64,000 nucleotides of DNA, from assembly GCF_031157315.1 (NCBI RefSeq), contig NZ_JAVIFU010000001.1, positions 248,001-312,000 on the forward strand, given 5' to 3'. Positions 1 through 9,209 of this stretch are shown here, one piece after another (position 1 is the stretch's first letter; every line of letters begins with the position of its first letter). Position numbers and translations under genes: made by a program. The notes under the pieces were generated by a model that was not told where the DNA came from, made no database searches, and saw nothing but the letters and a program-made list of their open reading frames with translations. Source of the DNA: Paenibacillus sp. LHD-38. GTDB taxonomy: Bacteria > Bacillota > Bacilli > Paenibacillales > Paenibacillaceae.

Positions 1-2
1 TC

Positions 3-371
3 GACGTCCGCATCAAGCGCACCGATTTGCCTGAGGAGAACAAGCAGAGCGTATATAACCGCATGATCTCTGACCGTCAGTCTATTGCGGCACGCTACTT
101 GTCCGAGGGTGACGAGGAGTCGCGCAAAATAACATCCAAAGCAGACCGTACCGCAACGGAGCTGCTTGCCCAGGCGCAAGCCGACGCGAAAAAAATCGTC
201 GCGGAAGGCGAGCGTGAAGCTGCCATTATTTATAACAAAGCGTACGGCAGCGATCCGCAGTTCTATAATTTCTATCGGACGCTGGAAAGCTACACAACCA
301 CGCTGCAGAATGAGCCGGTCATCATGATTCCAATCGATTCGCCTTATGCGAAAATTTTGTTAGGCCAATAA
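3..371 (+). CDS. hflC: HflC protease modulator, C-terminal part (5' end outside window)
   Basis: HflC is a membrane-anchored SPFH/prohibitin-family protein that works with HflK to modulate the FtsH protease. The frame is already open at base 3 (residues DVRIKRTDLPEEN), so the true start lies upstream of the window. What is seen is the end of the SPFH domain (RMISDRQSIAARYLSEGDEE), then a long charged helix rich in Ala, Glu and Lys that should form the HflK/HflC coiled coil, then the family's ending FYRTLESY. The stop TAA at 369-371 is followed within ten bases by a terminator, so this is the last gene of its operon. The TTG at 27 is an internal leucine codon, not a start. Family assignment is firm; the gene is partial only because of the window edge. 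Confidence 0.9.
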   Translation, partial: DVRIKRTDLPEENKQSVYNRMISDRQSIAARYLSEGDEESRKITSKADRTATELLAQAQADAKKIVAEGEREAAIIYNKAYGSDPQFYNFYRTLESYTTTLQNEPVIMIPIDSPYAKILLGQ

Positions 372-379
372 CGATAAGT

Positions 380-410
380 CCCCTTCGCCTTGGCGGAGGG
401 GATTTGTTAT
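380..410 (+). terminator. Intrinsic terminator of hflC
   Basis: A ten-base stem CCCCTTCGCC (380-389) pairs with GGCGGAGGGG (392-401), with one G-U pair, and is followed by an interrupted T-tract at 403-412. It begins nine bases after the hflC stop. Confidence 0.75.
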
Positions 411-429
411 TTCTAGGACCTTCGGTCAG

Positions 430-1290
<861 letters not shown>

Positions 1291-1410
1291 TGTATCGGAT
1301 ATTTTATGTAATTAGCATATAATGGGAAGACTTTTGCTGGTGACGAACCAGACGTTCGAAAAAGGATCTTCTCGCTCCGCGTTGACTGCATAGTTTGCAG
1401 ACGGATGATT

Positions 1411-1593
1411 AGATGGAATTTCTCCCGTTAATGGAGCGACATTCAGTCGATTATAAGAAATAGATGGAATTTCTCCTGTTGTTTTAACTTGTATCATCTA
1501 AAAACCCCTATTTTCCTTGAATTAGGTGTAGAAATTCCAGCTAAACGCCTAAACTAATCAATCGGTATCATATTAGAAGGAGAAATTCCATCT
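1411..1593. repeat. Cluster of direct and inverted 15-mers (AGATGGAATTTCTCC)
   Basis: AGATGGAATTTCTCC occurs directly at 1411-1425 and 1462-1476, and as its reverse complement at 1579-1593. A degenerate inverted copy (TAGAAATTCCAGCT) starts near 1530. The 1462 and 1579 copies could pair around a loop of about 100 bases. No coding potential was recognised. Confidence 0.7.
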
Positions 1594-1639
1594 ATATTGA
1601 GTTAGTTAATTGAAAAAGGCTAGAATCAATTCATATCAT

Positions 1640-1686
1640 AAAAAGGTGACTCTAAAGGCTCCGTGCCTTAAGGAGTCACCTTTTTG
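1640..1686. terminator. Strong bidirectional terminator-like hairpin
   Basis: AAAAGGTGACTC pairs with GAGTCACCTTTT, and an inner AGGC/GCCT stem lies inside it. The hairpin is flanked by A's on the left and T's on the right, so it could stop transcription from either side. No gene ends directly at it, so it probably insulates the repeat region. Confidence 0.75.
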
Positions 1687-1994
1687 TTTTAGGGGCTTTT
1701 TCAATTGATAAGTTTCTGTCTCGGAAAACGCTCCCCTCATAAACGAAAGAAAGAAGCCTAATCTGCCACGTTAGATCCCGCAGCTGGAGCGCCTCTCTAC
1801 ATTGCAGAAACTGCAATAGAAACCTGACATAACGCTCAACTGGAGAAGCTGCGCTGCAGTAAATACAGTAGAAAGGGCACCCATCCCCTGTAAAACCTCT
1901 AAAATTGACGATGCTATTGTACAAACTGCATTGTAGAGCAGGCTCTGGCTCTGCAAGTAAGGATTCTAATGCACTAACTACATTGTAAAGTGTA
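1687..1994. other. Gene-free stretch, no feature recognised
   Basis: No convincing reading frame is seen. Short minus-strand frames of 61 and 82 codons lack SD sequences and overlap each other. Local words such as GCAGAAACTGCAATAGAAA look like degenerate short repeats, but nothing more can be supported. Confidence 0.5.
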
Positions 1995-2180
1995 AGATGT
2001 CTCTTCGGAAGGGAAGCTGCTGTACAAGCTCTAATGTAAGAGGTAGATGTCTCTGGAATAGAGAAGCTGATTCAAGCTCGAATATATAGCGTGAGATGTC
2101 TCATCAGAAGTTGCTTACAAGCTCTAATGTAAGTGTGAGATGTCTATTGAATAGAGTAGCTGCTGTATAAGCTCCTAGTA
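1995..2180. repeat. Degenerate tandem repeat of about 48 bp, four units
   Basis: The word AGATGTCT starts at 1995, 2045, 2094 and 2138, giving spacings of 50, 49 and 44 bases. Between copies, a related segment resembling AAGCTGCTGTACAAGCTC-TAATGTAAG recurs (2015-2040, 2065-2090, 2113-2133, 2158-2172). The units are too diverged for a CRISPR array and there are no cas genes. The distance to the downstream gene at 2407 leaves open a leader or regulatory role. Confidence 0.65.
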
Positions 2181-2233
2181 GAATAAGTGTTTTGGCGCCG
2201 CAGTCGAACGGATGCCCTCTATCGTTTCAAATT

Positions 2234-2279
2234 GGTTGCGAAACCTGCTAAAATCTTGCATTTGTGTTGCTTGTAGAAC
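2234..2279 (+). promoter_or_regulatory. Candidate YesN-type operator and leader words upstream of the surface galactanase
   Basis: GGTTGCGAAA at 2234-2243 and TTGCATTTGTG at 2256-2266 recur in other intergenic regions of the galactan locus (18846, 22363, 24322). CTTGTAGAAC at 2270-2279 recurs exactly at 22432-22441 upstream of the sugar-binding lipoprotein. This is a sequence observation; assignment to YesN is inference. Confidence 0.45.
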
Positions 2280-2406
2280 CTATGAAATCCTTTAAAGTTA
2301 AAGTTGTGGAAAGTAAACCCGTTATCGTGCGAGAAAATGGTAGCGCTTTATTCGGTTGCTGCAGAATGATTGGGGATCGATTACAGAACTAGGGGAGTGA
2401 CTAAGA

Positions 2407-5400
2407 TTGAGCAGAGCAGGCAGTGTACGTAGGGGCATGAGCATAATTATGGTGTTTTGTATGGTTTTTGGACTTTTCGCGGGTTTCCCTATGTCGGCTG
2501 TCCATGCGGCAGGAGCGGCAATTGCCGTGCCGAACGGAAGCTTTGAGAGCGATTTGGAGTCTTGGGAGACGAGCTTTACTCCGGCTGAGGGCACGACGCC
2601 CATCTCGATTCAAGGGAGTTGGATTCCGGCCGGCGGGGGCACGAAAAGACTGGACTATTGGAGCGCTGGCGCCTATACGGCTAATACGCATCAGACGTTA
2701 ACAGGATTGACGAACGGCTCGTATACGCTGTCCGCATGGGTGGAGCGGGGAGCAGGCTTTAACGAAAGTTATCTGTATGCCAAAAACTCGGGGCTTGCGG
2801 AGGTAAAGCTTGATGTGCCGGTAAGCGGCTCGTGGATACAAATCAGCATGCCTGTCACTGTTGAGAACAATCAGCTGACGATCGGCTTTTATGCGGATGG
2901 CAAGGCATCTGCCAGCAATTACATGGGCGTCGATCTGGTCACGCTCGTACTGGATGAAGCAGCGCCAGTCAAAGCGCTTGAAAATGCTAGCTTTGAAAGC
3001 GGTTTAACCGGCTGGGAGATGAGCTTCGGACCCGAGGGCAGCGCGATGCCTATCGCTATTCAAACTGGCTGGTCGCCAGAGAACGGCGGAACTAACCGTT
3101 TAAATTACTGGAGCGCAAGCGCTTATACCGCGAATACATTTCAGACGGTAACGGGTTTGGAGAACGGGACCTATTCGCTAACAGCATGGACTGCAAGAAG
3201 CGACGGCTTTGCAGAGAGCTACATGTACGCTAAGAATACGGGAAGAGCAGAGGCAAAGGTAACGATTCCGGTCAGCTCCTCCTCATGGACCAAAATCAGC
3301 CTGCCGGTTATCGTTGAGAATAACAGCGCAACCATTGGCTTTTATGCGGACGGGGGAGCAGATAAATGGCTGGGCGTCGACTTGGTTTCATTGGTTAAAG
3401 AGGATGAGGTTGAGCTGGAGCCAGTCGGTGTGGCTATCGAAAACCGAAGCTTTCAAGCGGAGGGCCAGTCACAGGTAATCAGCTCCTGGTCGGAGGATGG
3501 AGATGCTGAGGCTTCCTTCACGGATGCTCCCGGCTATTTGAGCAGCAGCAGCTTGAATCATTCGTCTGACAGCGATTACCGGGTATTGACCTACCAAACG
3601 CTGACAAGCTTGGAGAACGGTTATTACACGCTGACGGCTTGGGCGCAAAATAGCGGCGGCCAGCAGGCCAGCTACCTGTACGCCCGGGACACCGGCACTT
3701 CGGAAGCTAGAGCGGCGCTGCCGATCAGCAGCGAGTGGACGAAGGTTTATTTGAGAGGCATCCATGTAACGAACGGAACAGCAACAATCGGCTTGTATTC
3801 GGACGCCAAAGCAGGCGACTTTGCAAGGCTTGATGTCGTTGAACTCGTAAAGGACGACAAGCCTTACCGATTCCTTAAAGGCGGGGACGTATCCGAGCTC
3901 ACCTATGTGGAATCGCAGGGCGGCAAGTTTTATGACGGCAGCGGCAACGAAAAGGATCTTTTCCAAATTTTAAAAGAGAACGGCCACGACATCGTACGCC
4001 TGCGTGTGTACAATGCCCCCGGCAAAGGACATGGCGACGGCAGCTACTACCGGCCGGCCGGCATTATGGATAAAGCAGACATCCTGAAGCTTGCGAAGCG
4101 GGCTAAGGCTGCAGGACTGCAAATCCAGCTGTCGTTCCACTACAGCGATTATTGGACGAACGGCGCTACGCATAACATCCCGAACGAATGGCAAACGGCA
4201 ATCAGCGGCCTCGCAACGGAAGCCGAAAAGGTAAATAGGCTGGAGCAGCTATTGCGTGCCTATACGCTTGATGTCATGACGGCGATGGTGAATCAAGGAG
4301 CGGCGCCTGAGTTCGTTTCATTAGGCAATGAGATGCAATCGGGCATTCTGTTTCCTTACGGCAGAGCCTCTGGTGACAATTGGGCCAATTTAGCGCGATT
4401 CCTGCAAGCAGGGGCAGAAGCGGTCAAGCAGGCCTCTCCGCAGTCAAAAGTCATTTTGCATTTGGATGATGCAGGAAATACAAGCAAATATGAAAGCTTT
4501 TTTGACCAGATCGAGGCAAGAAATGTCGATTACGATATTATCGGACCGTCGTATTATCCGTTTTGGACGGATAATACGATTGAACAAATCGTGGCATTTT
4601 GCAACTATTTCAGTCAAAAATACGATAAAGACATCATGATCATGGAAACAGGCTATAACTGGAATCCGACGCTTCCAAACGGAACAATCGGCCAACTGAA
4701 CGACAATGGCCCTTATCCTGCGGACACGAGCTCCCCGCAAGGGCAAAAGGAATTTATGATTAATTTGTTCAACGGCTTGAAAAGCGTGGAGAACGGCAGA
4801 GTCATCGGGGATCTGTATTGGGATCCAATCATGATCGCGGTGCCAGGCGTAGGCTGGGCGATCAAGGAAATCGACGATCAGCCTGACCTGAACGTTGTAT
4901 CGAATACGACGCTGTTTGATTTTAACGGGAAGGCGCTGCCTTCTCATGATGCCTACAAGCAAAATACGGAGGGCACGACCGTAGGGCATATTTCCGGTGT
5001 CATCCGCGGCTCGCAGGGCAAGGCGATCGCTCATGCAACAATCGTAGCAACAGCGGGCAGCTCAACTTATACAACCAAATCCGATGCAGCAGGCAATTAT
5101 TTCATTCCGGATTTGCCTGTTGGCACATCATATGAAATTGCCGTATCCAAAAATAGCTACCAGCAAGGTCAGTTGACCGTAAATCTTGCGCAAGCAGGAG
5201 AGTTTACGGCGAATCAGAACGTGACATTGATTGGCGGCTCCATTACGGGATCTGTGAAGGATCAGAACAATCATGCTGCCGCATCGGCGAAAGTGAGTGC
5301 AATGATTGAAGGCGTTGCGTACAATACGCTTACCGATCAAGCAGGGCAATATATGCTTGCCGATTTACCGGCTGCTTCAAACGTCACCGTCAAGGCGGAA

Positions 5401-7887
5401 ATAGAGGGATATGCGGCCGGCGAAGCAAACGACGTCGCTGTTGCCATCGGTGAAACGACCCCATCCGTTGATTTAACCGTTACATTGAATTCGGGTTCGA
5501 TAACGGGAACAGTAATAGGCAGTGACCTTGCGCCGATTGCCGAGGCGGAGGTGAGCGTGACCGCAGGAGGCAAAAGCTATTCCGCGGAAACGAATCAAGC
5601 GGGCGAATATACGCTGGCAAACGTGCCTGCGGGAACCGATTACAAGGTGACGGCAATGAAGACCGGTTATTTAAACGGCGAGTCGTCAGCGCTTTCCGTT
5701 ACGGTCGGCGAAACGACTAGCGATGTTCGGATAACTTTAACTAATAATTTAGGTGCGATTGCCGGTTTCGTGAGAGACAGTTCTTATGCTCCGGTTGAAG
5801 GAGCCTTGGTCAAGGCGGTCAAGGGTGAAAAAACATACACCGCGCAAACGGATGCTTCCGGGAAATATATCCTGTCGGATGTGCTAGGCGAAAACGGCTA
5901 TACAGTTACGGCAAGCAAAGCCGGATATATGAACGGCTTGGTCTCTGCGGTCTCGGTAACGGCGATGACTGAAACAACAGCTGTCAACTTGAAGCTGGGC
6001 ACGCTGATTCCGCTCGTGAATGCCGGATTCGAGACGCAGGGCGCAAGTAAATATACGATTCCCGGCTGGACGATAACCGGAACGGAGAATGGAACCTATA
6101 CCCAAACGCATGCGAGTTCGAAGGATGGCCGTTATGTCTTCTCGAATTGGCTGGCCGGCGCGTACACGTCAGATGCGAATCAGACGATTACGGGACTGGC
6201 GAACGGCTACTACACGGTATCTGCCTGGTTCTACAATGGCGGTGACCAAAAGGAATATTACATGTATGCCAAGGATGCAAGCGGCGAGCTGGCACGGATG
6301 GATATTCCCAAGTCGAACACAATGACCGAATACAGCATGAATGTGCTGGTGAAGCAAGGTGAGCTGACGATAGGCTTCTATGCCGATGCAAATGCAGGAA
6401 ACTGGGTTAACGTTGATATGGTCACGTTAGGATATTTGGGAGCTGGAAGCGGAGCGATTACGGGTACTGTAACGGATGAGGCAGGCGGAATGCTAGCAGA
6501 AGCCAGCGTGAACGTGACGGTAAGCGGAATCGAGTATTCGGCGATAACGAATCAGGCAGGAGAGTTCAGCTTGCCGGATGTGCCAGTCGGTGCAGGATAT
6601 TCGGTTACGGCAAACAAAGCCGGGTATCAGACGAACTCTGCGGCAGGCATAAACGTTGTCGATAAGCAGGCGACTGCAGGAGTAACGATCGTACTGGCGG
6701 CTGAGGCGGTAGAACCTAACCCGTCGCCAACGCCGATCCCGGGGCCGGAAGCCACACCGGCTCCGGCTGCGACGCCAGCACCGACAATGCAGACGATAGA
6801 GGTAGATTTGAAGCAAGGTACAAAAAATGAGGCTGAGCAAACGGTCACGCTGAATGTTCAACCGTCAGCGGCAGGAACAGCAATGCTCATTGAAATTCCT
6901 GCGCAGCAGATCACAGATGCGGCAGCCGAAGAGCTGAAGGCCATCATTGTGAACACTGGAATAGCAACGATATCGCTTGCGCCGAGCATGTTCAAGGCGC
7001 ACATTCATTCTGCCTCAGGCAGCGTCCAGCTCTCGGTTGCAGAAGCAGACAAAGCCTTAATGCCAAGCGAAATTAAAAAGGCGGTTGGCAGTCATGCGGT
7101 TATCGATTTTAATCTAACCGTCGACGGCAAGAAAATCGCTCAATTCGAACCGAATACGGTCAAGGTTGAGCTGCCTTACAAGCTGCGGCAGGGCGAGGAT
7201 CCGAATAACGTCATTGTTTATTACATCGGCGATGACGGAAAGCTGGAGATCGTTAAAAATGCCATTTACCAACAGGATAAAGGAACGATTACATTTAGCC
7301 CGGCGCATTTCAGCAAATATGCGGCGATCTACAAAGAAACCATATTTACAGATCTCGCAAGCGCGGCATGGGCGCAGCAAAGCATTGGATTCTTGGCGGC
7401 AAGAGGGATCATCAGCGGCTTTGAGGATGTAACCTACAAGCCGTCAGCCTCCGTAACGAGAGCACAATTCGTTCAGATGCTGATGAACGTGTTGGACGTG
7501 AAAACAGAACGCGGAGTTTCTGGCTTTACGGACGTAAAGGCGGATGCATGGTACGCTTCATCCATTGCAGCTGCGCATAAGCTCGGCATTGTGAAGGGCA
7601 AGACAGATGGAAGCTTTGGCGTGCAGGATGAGATTAGCCGCGAGGAAATGGCCGTTCTTCTTTATCGTGCCGCACAAGCGGTTAACGCGAAGCTAGAAGG
7701 GCAAGAAAACGGAGCCGCTTTCTCCGATGAACTGCAAATTTCCGCGTATGCGAAGGAAGCGGTGAAAGAACTGCAGCAAACCGGTCTTATTAGCGGAATG
7801 GGGCAAGGGAAGTTTGTGCCGCAAGGAAATGCTACAAGAGCGCAGGCAGCGGTTATTTTAGAGAGAATGTATCGCCTTATTTATTAA
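2407..7887 (+). CDS. Secreted, SLH-anchored GH53 endo-beta-1,4-galactanase with multiple CBMs
   Basis: This enzyme should cut beta-1,4-galactan side chains of pectin at the cell surface. The TTG start at 2407 is set by AGGGGAGT at 2391-2398 and gives 1826 residues. Order of parts: signal peptide 1-35 (...SAVHA/AG); three galactan-binding CBM-like modules (about 36-180, 190-333, 340-483), the third resembling CBM61; GH53 domain 486-854 with acid/base Glu642 (LGNEM) and nucleophile Glu747 (IMETG); four carboxypeptidase-regulatory-like beta domains (860-1200); a fourth CBM-like module (1201-1345); a fifth beta domain; a Pro/Thr-rich linker (1436-1462); a domain common in surface proteins; and three SLH domains (about 1645-1826) for cell-wall binding. 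Characterised single-domain GH53 enzymes are around 400 residues, so this is a very large version. An intracellular paralogue lies at 14729. Function is firm from motifs; the CBM specificities are inferred. Confidence 0.93.
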   Translation: MSRAGSVRRGMSIIMVFCMVFGLFAGFPMSAVHAAGAAIAVPNGSFESDLESWETSFTPAEGTTPISIQGSWIPAGGGTKRLDYWSAGAYTANTHQTLTGLTNGSYTLSAWVERGAGFNESYLYAKNSGLAEVKLDVPVSGSWIQISMPVTVENNQLTIGFYADGKASASNYMGVDLVTLVLDEAAPVKALENASFESGLTGWEMSFGPEGSAMPIAIQTGWSPENGGTNRLNYWSASAYTANTFQTVTGLENGTYSLTAWTARSDGFAESYMYAKNTGRAEAKVTIPVSSSSWTKISLPVIVENNSATIGFYADGGADKWLGVDLVSLVKEDEVELEPVGVAIENRSFQAEGQSQVISSWSEDGDAEASFTDAPGYLSSSSLNHSSDSDYRVLTYQTLTSLENGYYTLTAWAQNSGGQQASYLYARDTGTSEARAALPISSEWTKVYLRGIHVTNGTATIGLYSDAKAGDFARLDVVELVKDDKPYRFLKGGDVSELTYVESQGGKFYDGSGNEKDLFQILKENGHDIVRLRVYNAPGKGHGDGSYYRPAGIMDKADILKLAKRAKAAGLQIQLSFHYSDYWTNGATHNIPNEWQTAISGLATEAEKVNRLEQLLRAYTLDVMTAMVNQGAAPEFVSLGNEMQSGILFPYGRASGDNWANLARFLQAGAEAVKQASPQSKVILHLDDAGNTSKYESFFDQIEARNVDYDIIGPSYYPFWTDNTIEQIVAFCNYFSQKYDKDIMIMETGYNWNPTLPNGTIGQLNDNGPYPADTSSPQGQKEFMINLFNGLKSVENGRVIGDLYWDPIMIAVPGVGWAIKEIDDQPDLNVVSNTTLFDFNGKALPSHDAYKQNTEGTTVGHISGVIRGSQGKAIAHATIVATAGSSTYTTKSDAAGNYFIPDLPVGTSYEIAVSKNSYQQGQLTVNLAQAGEFTANQNVTLIGGSITGSVKDQNNHAAASAKVSAMIEGVAYNTLTDQAGQYMLADLPAASNVTVKAEIEGYAAGEANDVAVAIGETTPSVDLTVTLNSGSITGTVIGSDLAPIAEAEVSVTAGGKSYSAETNQAGEYTLANVPAGTDYKVTAMKTGYLNGESSALSVTVGETTSDVRITLTNNLGAIAGFVRDSSYAPVEGALVKAVKGEKTYTAQTDASGKYILSDVLGENGYTVTASKAGYMNGLVSAVSVTAMTETTAVNLKLGTLIPLVNAGFETQGASKYTIPGWTITGTENGTYTQTHASSKDGRYVFSNWLAGAYTSDANQTITGLANGYYTVSAWFYNGGDQKEYYMYAKDASGELARMDIPKSNTMTEYSMNVLVKQGELTIGFYADANAGNWVNVDMVTLGYLGAGSGAITGTVTDEAGGMLAEASVNVTVSGIEYSAITNQAGEFSLPDVPVGAGYSVTANKAGYQTNSAAGINVVDKQATAGVTIVLAAEAVEPNPSPTPIPGPEATPAPAATPAPTMQTIEVDLKQGTKNEAEQTVTLNVQPSAAGTAMLIEIPAQQITDAAAEELKAIIVNTGIATISLAPSMFKAHIHSASGSVQLSVAEADKALMPSEIKKAVGSHAVIDFNLTVDGKKIAQFEPNTVKVELPYKLRQGEDPNNVIVYYIGDDGKLEIVKNAIYQQDKGTITFSPAHFSKYAAIYKETIFTDLASAAWAQQSIGFLAARGIISGFEDVTYKPSASVTRAQFVQMLMNVLDVKTERGVSGFTDVKADAWYASSIAAAHKLGIVKGKTDGSFGVQDEISREEMAVLLYRAAQAVNAKLEGQENGAAFSDELQISAYAKEAVKELQQTGLISGMGQGKFVPQGNATRAQAAVILERMYRLIY

Positions 7888-7984
7888 AATATAAGAAAGT
7901 ATAAAATTCAACCTTATACGTTGCTTATATTTCACCGCGAAACGAGCTTTTACCGCCAAGGACGGCGTCAGCCGTTTACGCTTG
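7887..7984 (+). repeat. Dispersed structured element, copy 1
   Basis: Starts in the galactanase stop codon region. The 5' half forms an AT hairpin (AAATATAAG with CTTATATTT, inner GTATAA with TTATAC). The 3' half carries CACCGCGAAACGAGC, then GCCAAGGACGGCGTCAGCCG and TTTACGCTTG. Within it GCGAAACG can pair with CGTTTACGC with one bulged A. Other copies: 8036, 24206, 53871 and 57214 (plus), 36441 (minus, partial). Confidence 0.85.
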
Positions 7985-7996
7985 AATCGTTTTACG

Positions 7997-8030
7997 AAAA
8001 GGACGCTTCCATTCCGGAAGCGTCCTTTTC
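7997..8030. terminator. Bidirectional terminator between convergent galactanase and AraC genes
   Basis: GAAAAGGACGCTTCC pairs with GGAAGCGTCCTTTTC around a short loop. The A and T runs on the two sides let it serve both convergent genes. Confidence 0.85.
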
Positions 8031-8035
8031 GCTTT

Positions 8036-8125
8036 AAATATAAGAAAGTAAATCTACTATGATCCTTAAATTTCACCAAGAAACGGGCTTTTGCCGACAA
8101 GAACGGCATCAGCCGGTTACTTTTG
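8036..8125 (+). repeat. Dispersed structured element, copy 2 (degraded)
   Basis: Begins five bases after the preceding terminator hairpin. The 5' AAATATAAG is present, but its partner has decayed to CCTTAAATTT. The 3' half reads AAGAAACGGGCTTTTGCCG and AACGGCATCAGCCGGTTAC, recognisably the same element with substitutions. Confidence 0.75.
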
Positions 8126-8140
8126 TCTGCAGCCGCGTAA

Positions 8141-9010
8141 TCAACCCTTCAGCTTACTGCGGTAATCGGAGGGAGAGGAGCCGATGATTTTTTTGAATAA
8201 ACGGGAGAAGTAGTAAGGATCGCTCAAGCCGAGAGATATGCTGATTTCCTTGATGCTGTTGTCCGTCAAATCCAGCAGCTGGCATGCTCTTTGCATTTTG
8301 AGACGTAAATAATAATCAATCGGAGCAAAACCGGTCGCCTGCTTGAAGAGATGGTTAAGATGCTGCTTGGAGACGCGTGTATGGGCAACTAGCCCGTCAA
8401 TGGTCATGTCCATTTCAAGCCGCTCCTGCATGTATAGGATTGCTTGCTCGATATATGCCTGCGTCTTGGCCTCTTGCTTTCTACGCGGAATAAGCCCGAT
8501 GAAGCTTAGCAAATAGCGCATCGTGTACGAGACATGGATTTGATGCGAAGCCGAATAGGCTTTGGCCGACAAAAGGTCATAGCATTGATGGAACAGATCC
8601 CTGATTTTCTCGGAATCGGTTAAGGAGAGCCGGATCGGACCCGCATCGAGACCGCTGCTTTGGATGAGTGCACCGACCTGCTCCCCATTCAGGTGAAACC
8701 AGTAAATGCTCCATGGATCGGTTTCGTCCGCGCCGTATACATGCGGCGTGTTCGGCGGGATAACGGCAAGGGTTTGCTCGGTCAGCTGAAAACTGCTTTG
8801 GCCAGCAAGCTTAATCCAGCCTTCCCCGCCTACGCAGAAAATCAAAATATGGGAATCACAGCCTGCCGGACGTTCGCGATAGTGGCTTTTAGCACGTGGA
8901 TAATAGCCGATATCGGTAATATATGTATCGCGAATTAAAGGCTGGGCGATCATTTCGTTTAGCTGGTATTGCGGCAGAACGATGATTTTTTCGTCATTGA
9001 AGCCTTCCAT
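8141..9010 (-). CDS. AraC-family transcriptional regulator with cupin sensor domain
   Basis: A 289-residue cytoplasmic regulator. Residues of about 20-160 form a cupin-like sugar-sensing domain (HILIFCVGGEGWIKL, then VIPPNTPHVYG). Residues of about 185-285 form two helix-turn-helix units (IDGLVAHTRVSKQHLNHLFK and IKEISISLGLSDPYYFSRLF). It is divergent from the DUF5107 gene, and its 3' end converges on the surface galactanase, so it probably controls part of the galactan locus. Start choice is uneasy: the only strong SD (AAAGGAGG near 9036-9043) is 22 bases before the ATG at 9010, and no canonical start lies between. Either translation uses a rare ATT codon about four codons upstream or the spacing is unusually long. 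Confidence 0.9.
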   Translation of the reverse strand: MEGFNDEKIIVLPQYQLNEMIAQPLIRDTYITDIGYYPRAKSHYRERPAGCDSHILIFCVGGEGWIKLAGQSSFQLTEQTLAVIPPNTPHVYGADETDPWSIYWFHLNGEQVGALIQSSGLDAGPIRLSLTDSEKIRDLFHQCYDLLSAKAYSASHQIHVSYTMRYLLSFIGLIPRRKQEAKTQAYIEQAILYMQERLEMDMTIDGLVAHTRVSKQHLNHLFKQATGFAPIDYYLRLKMQRACQLLDLTDNSIKEISISLGLSDPYYFSRLFKKIIGSSPSDYRSKLKG

Positions 9011-9209
9011 TTTTTTGGGAATAGGACTCGGACCTCCTTTTTTGAGCCTATGCGTATTTTACATTCCCGGCTTCCAAAATTCAAGCAGATTGGAGTTTGG
9101 AAATCAGAGTATCATCCATCATGAACAGCGGATAATCAATGGCAAGCGAGGCTCCTCTCCAGTAAGGTATAGCTATAGGATAGTTAACTAACCAAAGGGA
9201 GTGAGCGGA

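Noticed and set aside
1676..1956. Two overlapping minus-strand frames of 61 and 82 codons
   Set aside because: No SD, no recognisable domain, mutual overlap, and one begins within a terminator hairpin.
1995..2180. CRISPR-like array
   Set aside because: Repeat units are too diverged, spacings vary, spacers resemble each other, and no cas genes are present.
3469..5034. Long antisense frames within the galactanase gene
   Set aside because: They are mirror frames of a gene with clear GH53 motifs and have no SD or domain.
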